A stretch of DNA of 64,000 bases from an uncultured Lachnospiraceae bacterium. GTDB lineage: Bacteria > Bacillota > Clostridia > Lachnospirales > Lachnospiraceae. The notes beneath the pieces are model-generated. The model had not been told where the DNA came from. It searched no databases and saw only the letters and a list, made by a program, of their open reading frames with translations. The stretch lies in contig CANRAZ010000001.1 of assembly GCA_947628705.1 (NCBI GenBank), positions 26,309-90,308 on the forward strand, read 5' to 3'. The position numbers were made by a program, and so were the translations under genes. This document shows, in pieces, positions 1-9,186 of the stretch; within the stretch, counting starts at the first letter, position 1, and every line of letters begins with the position of its first letter.

Positions 1-72
1 TTCATCTGTGTTGTCCTCCAGAATTTTTAAAAGATAGATAAGCTTGTACCTGTGGTTCTGCTGCAATGCCAT
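1..72 (-). CDS. N-terminal fragment of a CDS cut by the window edge, MALQQNHRYKLIYLLKILEDNTDE...; resembles the start of WYL-type transcriptional regulators
   Basis: Open frame from ATG at 72 (complement) to the window edge, with a purine-rich GGAG upstream; weak family resemblance. Confidence 0.45.
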   Translation of the reverse strand, partial: MALQQNHRYKLIYLLKILEDNTDE

Positions 73-136
73 CTTCCGTTTTCTCCGTAATCCGGACCTG
101 CAATTATAAAACTAAAAAACTGCCGTCCCTATTCTT

Positions 137-961
137 CTACCTGTGAATTCCAAATGTCCTGATTATAAAGCCTGCGTTATTGGGCTGACCTACCTTAAAC
201 GTTTTAAAGAAATCCTGCCAGCCGATGTATGCAAAAATAATACCGATTATCATTGCCAGAACGCACAGTACCAAGGCTCTGGTATTCTTATTGACATAGC
301 TTCTGTAGCCTGAAAAAAGCGACGTCATCATCGTTATAACGGGGAACAGGCACATACTGTGAAAAAAAATTGAAATTATCGCAAAGGTCATGCTGATGAT
401 CCCCATCGTAAACGAATAATCCTTTACCTGATCTTCATCGTGGGGAATCATGTTTGTCGCCATTATCTTATCATACTCGCTTTTCAGGGTCTCAGCCTGC
501 TTTTTTGAAACCTTGGCTGTCTTCATTACAGCGAGTTCTTCCATCCAGTCATTGATATCAGAGCATACTATTTTGAAGCTTTTCGTATCCGTTTTAAAAT
601 CCGCATCCGTTTTTATTTTCAGCATTATAGGCTGTTTTGTCGCAACAGCATCCTCTGCTCCGCTTACGACCGGAGAAACCTCCGCACCGTTCCCGAGAGA
701 ATTCGCTACCCTCTTTAAAAGGTCTGAATTCATCCTTTCGGCAGAATTTTCGTCAAGATCGTCACGAACTGCGCTGATGCTCAGCAAAGTGTCCTTGTCT
801 GCTGCAACTGCATAGTACAACCCGCTCTTTTTATTTTTTTTGTCTGAAAAAAGACTTACGCTGTAGACCTTACTGCCCACGTAAACATCCGATTTGTTTA
901 TGCAGTTAGCGTTGTCTGATATGATTCCTATTACGCTTTCATCCAATACTTGCTTTCCCAA
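137..961 (-). CDS. Hypothetical protein with C-terminal transmembrane segments
   Basis: 274-aa ORF; hydrophobic segments near the C-terminus (MGIISMTFAIISIFFHSMCLF; LVLCVLAMIIGIIFAYIG). Confidence 0.75.
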   Translation of the reverse strand: MGKQVLDESVIGIISDNANCINKSDVYVGSKVYSVSLFSDKKNKKSGLYYAVAADKDTLLSISAVRDDLDENSAERMNSDLLKRVANSLGNGAEVSPVVSGAEDAVATKQPIMLKIKTDADFKTDTKSFKIVCSDINDWMEELAVMKTAKVSKKQAETLKSEYDKIMATNMIPHDEDQVKDYSFTMGIISMTFAIISIFFHSMCLFPVITMMTSLFSGYRSYVNKNTRALVLCVLAMIIGIIFAYIGWQDFFKTFKVGQPNNAGFIIRTFGIHR

Positions 962-1195
962 TGCATTATCCCTCCGTATTGTCGATATAAAATCAATTTT
1001 ATCATAGCATTTATGGGCGCTTATGTCAAAGAAAATATGATTTCAGGCTTATTTTTCAAGGAGAAGGCTCCCTCCTGACGCACGGTAAGCCGCCTCCTGT
1101 TTTTCTAAAAAGCCTTCTTATCTGAATACGGTTATAATACTGCCTGACTTTAACAAATAAATCAAAGCACGCGAAACATATCCAGCAAAGACATA

Positions 1196-2044
1196 TCAAA
1201 GCCCCTGAAACATATCCAGCACAAGCATTAAAAGTATTCCGGACATTATTCCTACCGTACCCATGTGCCTTTTACTGTCTGTCTGGACGTCGGGGATAAG
1301 CTCTTCTATTGTCACATGAAGCATTGTTCCGGCTGCATATGCAAGCAGAAACGGCATCAGCGGTTCGATATAGGAAGAAAGATATACTGCCAATACTCCA
1401 AACACAGGCTCTACTACGCCGCTTAAAACGCTAAAAACGAAAGCCTTCGCCTTGCTGTAGCCGTCGTCAATAAATGTTACTGCCAAGGCCGCTGTCTCCG
1501 GGAAATTTTGAATTCCTATTCCTATTGCAAGCACAACAGCCGCATACAAAAGCCCGCCCTGCTCAGGTTTAGCCGCACTGGCGGCGCAGGCAAGGCCGAC
1601 GGTTATGCCCTCAGGTATGTTATGCAGAGTCATTGCAAGCATCAAAAGCCCTGCCGAGCTTTTCTTCCTGCTGCATTTCAGTCCGATAATTTCATCTGTG
1701 GCTATCAAAATCACACAGCCAAGAACAAAGCCAAGCGTAATTAAAGCAATTCCTTTCAGACCCTTTACGTCTTCCATCGCCGGAATCAAAAGTGCAAAAA
1801 CAGAGGTTGAGAGCATTACTCCTGCCGAAAATCCCAAAATAAGCTTTGCAAGCTTTCCGGTATTAAGCGGCTTTATAAAAAATGCCATTGCCGCTCCCAA
1901 AACAGTCATCAGAAAAAGAAAGCCGGTTCCCAGCAAGACTTCTATTATAACGTTCACAAATATATCCCTTTGCGTTTTAATACTGCTAATGCCAATATAT
2001 CCTTTTTTTCGCCTTGGGTTACTAAAAAGCACATTTTTTCCCAT
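1196..2044 (-). CDS. ZIP family metal transporter
   Basis: Motifs HNIPEGITVGLA and IGIQNFPETAAL typical of ZIP TM4/TM5; multi-TM. Confidence 0.9.
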   Translation of the reverse strand: MGKNVLFSNPRRKKGYIGISSIKTQRDIFVNVIIEVLLGTGFLFLMTVLGAAMAFFIKPLNTGKLAKLILGFSAGVMLSTSVFALLIPAMEDVKGLKGIALITLGFVLGCVILIATDEIIGLKCSRKKSSAGLLMLAMTLHNIPEGITVGLACAASAAKPEQGGLLYAAVVLAIGIGIQNFPETAALAVTFIDDGYSKAKAFVFSVLSGVVEPVFGVLAVYLSSYIEPLMPFLLAYAAGTMLHVTIEELIPDVQTDSKRHMGTVGIMSGILLMLVLDMFQGL

Positions 2045-2215
2045 ATCCTGCCATGTTTTTATCTCTTCTGAATCAAATCCAAAAAACGGCTGTCCTGTAA
2101 GTCCGTCCCGTTCCGCAGAAAATAAGCCGTTATGAGAAGCTGCAAATCAGGAGCCCAGCCGACAGGCATATCACGACCCACGTAATAAATGACGCACAAT
2201 TAATAACAAAAGCTA

Positions 2216-2244
2216 TTGACTTTAAAGCCGTTTGTTCCTATAAT
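2216..2244 (+). promoter_or_regulatory. Sigma-A-type promoter for the aconitase gene
   Basis: TTGACT - 17 bp - TATAAT. Confidence 0.8.
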
Positions 2245-2260
2245 TAGAGCAGTTGAAGGT

Positions 2261-2305
2261 GTTTGCAAGGTCGTAAGCAAAATTATGTCTTTGCAAACTT
2301 TTTTT
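2261..2305 (+). terminator. Intrinsic terminator/attenuator in the aconitase 5' leader
   Basis: GTTTGCAA (2261-2268) pairs with TTGCAAAC (2291-2298), followed by 7 T; lies between the promoter and the SD. Confidence 0.6.
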
Positions 2306-2353
2306 CTTTAAAAGAAAAATACGGTAAAATAAAGTAATAAGGAGGTCAGCCTT

Positions 2354-4597
2354 ATGATTACATTACATAAAGGCGGCGTTTATCTGGTTGACGGCGCTCC
2401 TGTGGAAAGCTGCGAGGTTTCTGCAGATGAGGCGCGCAGGCAGACAATTGCTTACTCGGTGCTTTCAGCGCATAACACGTCGGGAGACGATGCAAAGCTG
2501 AAAATCAAATTTGACGCTATGGTTTCTCACGACATTACCTATGTCGGCATTATTCAAACTGCCAGAGCAAGCGGATTAAAGGAATTTCCTCTCCCTTATG
2601 CGATGACCAACTGCCACAATTCCCTTTGTGCGGTCGGCGGAACGATCAATGAGGACGACCATGTTTTCGGACTGTCCGCCGCAAAAAAATTCGGAGGAAT
2701 CTACGTTCCTGCAAATCAGAGCGTTATCCACTCCTATGCACGCGAAGCTCTTGTCAAATGCGGCGGCATGATACTCGGCTCTGACAGCCACACCCGTTAC
2801 GGAGCCCTCGGCACGATGGGAGTCGGAGAAGGCGGTCCTGAGCTTGTAAAGCAGCTTCTTAAAAACACATGGGACGTAAACCTTCCTGAGGTCGTGCTTG
2901 TCTACCTTACAGGCACTCCAAGACGCGGAATCGGACCGCATGACGTTGCAATTGCCCTTGTCGGCGCGACCTTTGCAAACGGCTTCGTAAAAAACAAGGT
3001 GCTTGAATTTGTCGGACCCGGAGTTAAAAATCTTCCTATTGATTTCAGAAACGGCATAGACGTTATGACAACGGAAACGACCTGCCTTTCTTCTATTTGG
3101 GAAACGGACGATATCGTTAGGGCGTCCTATGCCGCTCATGGCAGGGAGGAATTCTACAAAGAGCTTAAGCCCGGCAGAACCGCTTACTATGACAGCATGA
3201 TTACGATTGACCTTGACAAGATGGAATCAATGATCGCTCTTCCGTTCCACCCGTCAAATGCCTACACAATACATGAATTCAACCTTCATGCAAAGGAAAT
3301 CCTCGCAGGCGTTGAGGAGGAGGCAAGGAAGAAATTTCCTAAAGCAGTATTTAATCTTCAGGATAAAGTCAAGGACGGTAAGGTATATGCAAGCCAGGGC
3401 GTAATCGCCGGGTGTTCGGGCGGTACCTTTGATAACATCAATGAGGCTGCTGCGATTCTTAAGGACGGAAGCACCGGCAACGATTACTTTTCTCTGTCGG
3501 TTTACCCTACAAGCGTGCCTGTAAGTCTTGAGCTTACGAAGACAGGCGCTACCGCTGAGCTCTTAAAGGCAGGCGCAATAATAAAGCCTTCCTTCTGCGG
3601 TCCTTGCTTCGGCGCAGGCGATGTTCCTGCAAACAACGGGCTTTCAATCAGACACACGACCAGAAACTTCCCTAACCGCGAAGGAAGCAAGCCGGGTGAA
3701 GGACAGATCGCAGGAGTTGCCCTCATGGATTCACGTTCTATTGCTGCCACCGCTCTTAACGGAGGCGTAATAACTGCCGCTACCGATATTGACTATGAGG
3801 TTCCTGTACATGATTACAGCTTTGAAAGCACGGTATATGAACACAGGGTATATAACGGCTACGGGAACCCGAAGCCTGAAACCGAGCTTATTCTCGGCCC
3901 GAACATTACAGACTGGCCTGAAATGGACGCGCTGGCGGACAATCTTCTTGTTAAGCTTGCAGCAGTTATCCATGACCCTGTAACTACTACAGACGAGCTT
4001 ATTCCTTCGGGAGAAACCTCTTCCTACAGAAGCAATCCTTTAAGGCTTGCCGAATTTGCCCTTTCAAGACGTGTTCCGGATTATGTCGGAAACAGCAAGG
4101 CAATTAATGAAACAGAAAACAAGAGAAGAAAGGGCGAAACCCCGGAGGAGCTTATAAACGTGCTCGGAAAACTTGGCGACGCTTCCGCGCTGCTTTCAAG
4201 GACACAGTTCGGTTCCTGCGTATTTGCAAACAAACCGGGCGACGGTTCCGCACGTGAGCAGGCAGCTTCCTGTCAAAAGGTTCTCGGCGGCTTTGCAAAC
4301 ATCTGTTACGAATTTGCTACCAAGCGCTACAGAAGCAACTGCATCAACTGGGGCATTCTTCCTTTCACAATTGCAGAGGGAACCGAATTTCCTTATGAAA
4401 CGGGCGACTATGTGTTTGTCCCTGATATCCGGAAAAGGATCGAGGCAGGAATCGAAGAATTCCCTGCAAAGGTTGTTAAAGCCGACGGAAGCATCGACGA
4501 TATTACTCTGTATGTCAAGGGGCTTACCGCCGATGAAAAGGAAATAATCCTTGACGGCTGCCTGATTAACTATTACGCCGCGCAAATGGACAAATAG
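2354..4597 (+). CDS. Aconitate hydratase/aconitase family protein
   Basis: 747 aa; motifs LGSDSHTRYGALGTMGVGEGG, CGPCFGAGD; SD GGAGG upstream; followed by icd. Confidence 0.9.
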   Translation: MITLHKGGVYLVDGAPVESCEVSADEARRQTIAYSVLSAHNTSGDDAKLKIKFDAMVSHDITYVGIIQTARASGLKEFPLPYAMTNCHNSLCAVGGTINEDDHVFGLSAAKKFGGIYVPANQSVIHSYAREALVKCGGMILGSDSHTRYGALGTMGVGEGGPELVKQLLKNTWDVNLPEVVLVYLTGTPRRGIGPHDVAIALVGATFANGFVKNKVLEFVGPGVKNLPIDFRNGIDVMTTETTCLSSIWETDDIVRASYAAHGREEFYKELKPGRTAYYDSMITIDLDKMESMIALPFHPSNAYTIHEFNLHAKEILAGVEEEARKKFPKAVFNLQDKVKDGKVYASQGVIAGCSGGTFDNINEAAAILKDGSTGNDYFSLSVYPTSVPVSLELTKTGATAELLKAGAIIKPSFCGPCFGAGDVPANNGLSIRHTTRNFPNREGSKPGEGQIAGVALMDSRSIAATALNGGVITAATDIDYEVPVHDYSFESTVYEHRVYNGYGNPKPETELILGPNITDWPEMDALADNLLVKLAAVIHDPVTTTDELIPSGETSSYRSNPLRLAEFALSRRVPDYVGNSKAINETENKRRKGETPEELINVLGKLGDASALLSRTQFGSCVFANKPGDGSAREQAASCQKVLGGFANICYEFATKRYRSNCINWGILPFTIAEGTEFPYETGDYVFVPDIRKRIEAGIEEFPAKVVKADGSIDDITLYVKGLTADEKEIILDGCLINYYAAQMDK

Positions 4598-4715
4598 CAT
4601 TGCGGCAGTTTCCAGCGAGCTTTAACGAGTTTTTATTCCAAAAAATGTTAAGGTGCAGGCATATGCGTCCGCACCGGCATATACAGGCAGGATTTCTGCC
4701 GGAAAGAAGGTTAAT

Positions 4716-5930
4716 ATGGACAAAATCAAAATGACCACTCCCCTTGTAGAGATGGACGGCGACGAAATGACCAGAATTCTCTGGAAAATGATTAAGGACG
4801 AGCTTCTGCTTCCTTTCGTTGAACTTAACACCGAATACTACGATTTAGGTCTTCCTGAAAGAGACAGAACTGCGGATCAGGTAACGATCGATTCCGCCAA
4901 CGCGACAAAGAAATACGGCGTTGCGGTTAAATGCGCTACCATTACTCCTAATGCTCAGCGTATGACTGAATACAATCTCCATGAAATGTGGAAATCTCCT
5001 AACGGAACAATACGTGCAATACTTGACGGAACGGTTTTCAGAGCGCCGATTATGATTGACTCCATCAAACCTGTAGTTAAAAACTGGGAAAAGCCGATCA
5101 CAATCGCACGTCATGCCTATGGCGACGTATATAAAAACACCGAGTTCAGAATTCCGGGACCGGGCAAGGCGGAGCTTGTTTTCACAGGCGAGGACGGAAA
5201 CGAAATGAAACAGACAATTTATGACTTTGAATGTCCGGGAGTACTCCAAGGGCAGTATAACAAGGATACCTCAATCCGTTCCTTTGCTCACTCCTGCTTC
5301 CAGTATGCGATAGGCACCAAACAGGATTTGTGGTTCGCCACCAAAGACACGATCAGCAAAAAATACGACCATACCTTCAAGGATATTTTCCAGGAAATTT
5401 ACGATGCCGAATACAAGGAAAAATTTGAAGAACTCGGAATCGAGTATTTCTACACTCTTATTGACGACGCAGTTGCAAGAGTTATCCGCAGCAAGGGCGG
5501 TTATATTTGGGCATGCAAGAATTACGACGGCGACGTTATGAGCGATATGGTTTCAACGGCCTTCGGTTCCCTTGCCATGATGACCTCGGTACTCGTAAGT
5601 CCTGAAGGAAATTATGAATATGAAGCCGCTCACGGAACCGTAACCCGTCACTACTACAAATACCTTAAGGGTGAAGAAACTTCAACAAATCCAATGGCAA
5701 CCATTTTTGCATGGAGCGGCGCTCTTAAAAAGCGCGGTGAGCTTGACAGTCTTGATGAGCTTGTTGCCTTTGCAGAGAAGCTTGAAGAAGCCTGCATAGA
5801 CACCCTGAATGACGGAATAATGACGAAAGACCTTGTCGGACTTGTGGAAAAGGGCTTTAACGCCACTGCCGTAAACAGCAGGGATTTCATACTCGCAATC
5901 AGAGAAAGACTTGAAAAGAAACTGGCATAA
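4716..5930 (+). CDS. icd: NADP-dependent isocitrate dehydrogenase
   Basis: Starts [34 protein letters not shown]; in-frame ATG at 4716 preferred to the ORF-track start 4653 because of the GGAAAGAAGG upstream. Confidence 0.93.
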   Translation: MDKIKMTTPLVEMDGDEMTRILWKMIKDELLLPFVELNTEYYDLGLPERDRTADQVTIDSANATKKYGVAVKCATITPNAQRMTEYNLHEMWKSPNGTIRAILDGTVFRAPIMIDSIKPVVKNWEKPITIARHAYGDVYKNTEFRIPGPGKAELVFTGEDGNEMKQTIYDFECPGVLQGQYNKDTSIRSFAHSCFQYAIGTKQDLWFATKDTISKKYDHTFKDIFQEIYDAEYKEKFEELGIEYFYTLIDDAVARVIRSKGGYIWACKNYDGDVMSDMVSTAFGSLAMMTSVLVSPEGNYEYEAAHGTVTRHYYKYLKGEETSTNPMATIFAWSGALKKRGELDSLDELVAFAEKLEEACIDTLNDGIMTKDLVGLVEKGFNATAVNSRDFILAIRERLEKKLA

Positions 5931-5949
5931 ATAAAATGCCCAAATAAAC

Positions 5950-5993
5950 AGCTCCCGAAAGCAGGACAAACGTCTGATTTCGGGAGCTTTTTT
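5950..5993 (+). terminator. Rho-independent terminator after icd
   Basis: AGCTCCCGAAA ... TTTCGGGAGCT then T-run. Confidence 0.9.
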
Positions 5994-6013
5994 ACAAAAC
6001 GAAGAAGCGTCCT

Positions 6014-6829
6014 TTATACGGAAATGTTGATATCAAATCCGTTCTCATATACTGAAAACTCCAATAATATTTTTCCGTATCTGCTGTCGAGCCACTTAAA
6101 ATTCGTTTGCGCTCCTCTGAAGGAATTACTGTAGCTCATCGTCATCTCCGCAGAGCTGCCCAAATGAAGCTTCGGATTTACCCTGTCAAGCATATCCATG
6201 TAGACTCCGTAAAAGGACTGTAAAAAGCTTTCGTACTCCTCGTTGGAAGGTTTTTGCTTATTCAGCAGGCTGACGCCGTCGCCCAGTACGATATAGTTCA
6301 TCATTATAATCTCTCCCGTCTCGTCATCCAGCCATGCGTAAAGCATGTATTCATACCCGTTTTCACTGTCTGCAAAATTCATTTGTACTTCCCATGCCAG
6401 ATTTGAAATGTAGGTATTAGAGCTTTTACCGTTGTTTTCCGTTTGTCCGCCGCTTACGCAAAGCCACGGAACAAATACCGCAACGTCCGCGTCGTATATT
6501 TCCCTTCCAAGCACTCCTGCCTCGACATAAGCTTCTAAAGACCTTCTAAAATCCGACATCGCCCTGTCATATTCATCATAAGCGGCAGAAAATTCAACTG
6601 AAGTACCGTTTTTTAAAAGGTAAAGCTTGCCTAACATATCAGGCGAATCCTGCTCCTGCACCTCATATTTTACAGTCTGTAATTTGCTGTAGCTTATCCT
6701 TCCGTCAGACTGCCTGTCCTGAACAGCGGCTGATACCTTCGGAAGAACGGCGCACAGAAGAGTTATTGCAATGCTTACTGCAATCAGAGTTACGCATTTT
6801 ATTTTCCGTAAAAGTTTTTCCTTTATCAT
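6014..6829 (-). CDS. Hypothetical exported/membrane-anchored protein
   Basis: N-terminal signal/TM segment (VTLIAVSIAITLLCAVLP); directly downstream of a two-component system. Confidence 0.75.
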   Translation of the reverse strand: MIKEKLLRKIKCVTLIAVSIAITLLCAVLPKVSAAVQDRQSDGRISYSKLQTVKYEVQEQDSPDMLGKLYLLKNGTSVEFSAAYDEYDRAMSDFRRSLEAYVEAGVLGREIYDADVAVFVPWLCVSGGQTENNGKSSNTYISNLAWEVQMNFADSENGYEYMLYAWLDDETGEIIMMNYIVLGDGVSLLNKQKPSNEEYESFLQSFYGVYMDMLDRVNPKLHLGSSAEMTMSYSNSFRGAQTNFKWLDSRYGKILLEFSVYENGFDINISV

Positions 6830-6875
6830 TTTCTTTAAATCCTGCCTTATATATCATAACTTCAGCTTTCGGCTG

Positions 6876-8303
6876 CTAATTATTGCTCTCAGCCTCTTTA
6901 ATGTCTGTCATACTGTCTGTAAACAGTTCAACCGTTACACAGGTTCCTTTTCCGATTTCACTAAAAAAGCTGATAGTTCCTCTGTGAAGCTCCACTATCC
7001 TCTTACATAGAGCAAGCCCAAGTCCGGCTCCTCCCTGTTTTCTGGATCTTGATTTGTCAACCCTGTAAAACGCTTCCGTAATTTTAACGGTTTCCTCCTT
7101 CGCCATGCCTCGTCCGCTGTCCGTAACCTTAATCCTGAAGCCTCCGGGGATAAGCTTCCCTTCAATAAGCACCGTTCCCTTATCCTCTATTGCCTTAAGC
7201 GCATTGTCGATAAGATTAAAAATAAGCGACCTGATGAGATCCGGCTCCATGTAGGCCTTTCCCTTGCCGCATCTGCAAACAAGTCTTACCTTTCTCTTTG
7301 CCGCAACCGGCGCCATTGCCTTTGTGACATACTTAAACAATGAGGAGAGACTGACCTGCTTTAACACAAGCTCGTCCTTTTCCATCAAAAGCAGATCAAG
7401 CAGCTTAAAGGAAAGCTTTTCAAGCCTCTTCCCCTCTGAATAAATATAATCGGCCGCCGCTCTTCTGTCACTGTCTTCAAGCCCCTCCTGCCTCAACAGA
7501 TCTGCATAGCCTATGATCGACGTCATCGGAGTCTTAAGCTCATGTGCGAAAGCTCCCATGAAGCTCTCCTGTCTTTCTACGTCCTCCTTCAGTCTGCTGA
7601 TATTCTCCTGAAGCCTGTCCGCCATTGCGTCAAAATCAGCCGAAAGCTGACCGAATTCATCCTGACTCCTGATATCGGAACGCTGCGAGAGGTCTCCGCC
7701 GGCTATTTTTCTTGCGGTATTTGTCAGCCTTCTGAGCTGTTTTGTAAGAATAAATGAGATTATTATCGAGACTGCGATCCCTAAGACGATTACAACGCTG
7801 TAAATAATAAGATATATATTCTGCTGCACTTCTCTCGTCTCATAAGCAGAGGTAAGGTCATAACGGGCCTCCAGAATAAGATGCCTGTCCCCGGACTGTA
7901 CCGTTCCGAGTATTAGGAAGCCGTAGCCGTTTTTGTCATGTATTACAGCCGAACTGCAGCTGCCGCCGTCGGGGACGGGAAGATTTTCCGTTATAAGATT
8001 TCTGTCGCCTTTGACAAACAGCTCCTTGTCGCTTGCTCTAAGCAAAAGCACCTGTAAATCTATAGAACCCTGCGCCTCCATTTGCTTAAGCGCATCAGCC
8101 ATATTTTCATTGTTCACCGTGTCGCTGAACGTACCGATAAGCTCAAGAGTGTTTCTTACATTTTCATAGGCATGTATCGCTGCTTTTTTTTCTTCCTTCA
8201 AAACGGAGCTAAAGGAGGTTGAAATTAATATTGTGCCCCCGGTACCAAATGTAATCGCAATAAGCAGGGCTGTCGTAACGGTAAGCTTTAATCTGAAACT
8301 CAA
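6876..8303 (-). CDS. Two-component sensor histidine kinase (HAMP, HisKA, HATPase)
   Basis: FAHELKTPMTSIIGYADLLRQEG; NLIDNALKAI; GAGLGLALCKRIVELHRG; TTG start overlapping the response-regulator stop. Confidence 0.95.
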   Translation of the reverse strand: MSFRLKLTVTTALLIAITFGTGGTILISTSFSSVLKEEKKAAIHAYENVRNTLELIGTFSDTVNNENMADALKQMEAQGSIDLQVLLLRASDKELFVKGDRNLITENLPVPDGGSCSSAVIHDKNGYGFLILGTVQSGDRHLILEARYDLTSAYETREVQQNIYLIIYSVVIVLGIAVSIIISFILTKQLRRLTNTARKIAGGDLSQRSDIRSQDEFGQLSADFDAMADRLQENISRLKEDVERQESFMGAFAHELKTPMTSIIGYADLLRQEGLEDSDRRAAADYIYSEGKRLEKLSFKLLDLLLMEKDELVLKQVSLSSLFKYVTKAMAPVAAKRKVRLVCRCGKGKAYMEPDLIRSLIFNLIDNALKAIEDKGTVLIEGKLIPGGFRIKVTDSGRGMAKEETVKITEAFYRVDKSRSRKQGGAGLGLALCKRIVELHRGTISFFSEIGKGTCVTVELFTDSMTDIKEAESNN

Positions 8304-8959
8304 TCCTGTACCTCCAGCCTGTAGCCTACTGTATATACTCTTTTCAGCGTATCGTTCCAGCCGACCTTCTTTTTAAGCCTCTGAACGTGAAGCTCGACAG
8401 TTCTCGTATTATCCGGATACTCTCCTCCCCATACATGCTCGTAAATCGTGCTTTTATAAATTACTATTTTGGGATTTCTGGCGAAAAGAAGAAGTATGTC
8501 ATATTCTTTTTTAGTAAGCGGAATCACCTCGCCGCCTCTTTTGACAACCATGGATGAGGTATCTATTTCCAGTCCGCATATATTAATTATCTTCTCTAAT
8601 TTTCCGTGCCTTCTTAGGACATTTTCAACCCTTGCCAGAAGTTCAAGTATATCGAAGGGCTTAACAATGTAGTCCTCTGCTCCCATTTTCAAGCCCTTTA
8701 CCCGGTCATTTACAGAATTCTTAGCCGTAAGGAAAATAACCGGAGTTCCCAAGGTGGATATATATTCCATAAGCTCAAATCCGCTTATTTCCGGAAGCAT
8801 TACATCTAGAATTATCAAATCGTAAATACTGTTATCAACTTGATTTTCTGCTTCTTTGCCGTCATATGCGCAGGTGCATCTGTAGCCCGCCTTAGTGAGA
8901 CTCATGCGAAGCAAATCCGAAATCGGTTTTTCATCCTCAACTATAAGAATGTTTATCAA
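8300..8959 (-). CDS. OmpR-family response regulator
   Basis: NILIVEDEKPISDLL; LIILDVMLPEISG; GAEDYIVKPF; winged-helix C-terminus TRTVELHVQRLKKKVGW. Confidence 0.95.
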   Translation of the reverse strand: MINILIVEDEKPISDLLRMSLTKAGYRCTCAYDGKEAENQVDNSIYDLIILDVMLPEISGFELMEYISTLGTPVIFLTAKNSVNDRVKGLKMGAEDYIVKPFDILELLARVENVLRRHGKLEKIINICGLEIDTSSMVVKRGGEVIPLTKKEYDILLLFARNPKIVIYKSTIYEHVWGGEYPDNTRTVELHVQRLKKKVGWNDTLKRVYTVGYRLEVQD

Positions 8960-9113
8960 TGGTGCCGCTCCTTTATTTTTAAATATTTATTATCTGCCTG
9001 ACAGTCATATTATATCATTTTTGCATCGTATTTGCATCATAAGGTGTATAAAGAGACTTCCCATGAACATTAAAATAAAGCTGAAACAACTGACTGTAAA
9101 CTTTAAAATATAC

Positions 9114-9144
9114 CTAAAAACGGCTGTCTGCAACAGACAGCCGT
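9114..9144 (-). terminator. Rho-independent terminator downstream of the HtrA-like gene
   Basis: ACGGCTGTCTG / CAGACAGCCGT stem with T-run on the minus strand. Confidence 0.85.
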
Positions 9145-9186
9145 AATAAAGGAGTATAGAAGAAAAAATGATTTTATATTAAAATT

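Noticed and set aside
2576-3139. 187-aa minus-strand ORF inside aconitase, and similar antisense ORFs at 4196-4600, 55041-55745 and 13901-14524
   Set aside because: Entirely antisense to strongly recognisable genes, low-complexity or unlike any family, no SD; expected by-product of codon bias.
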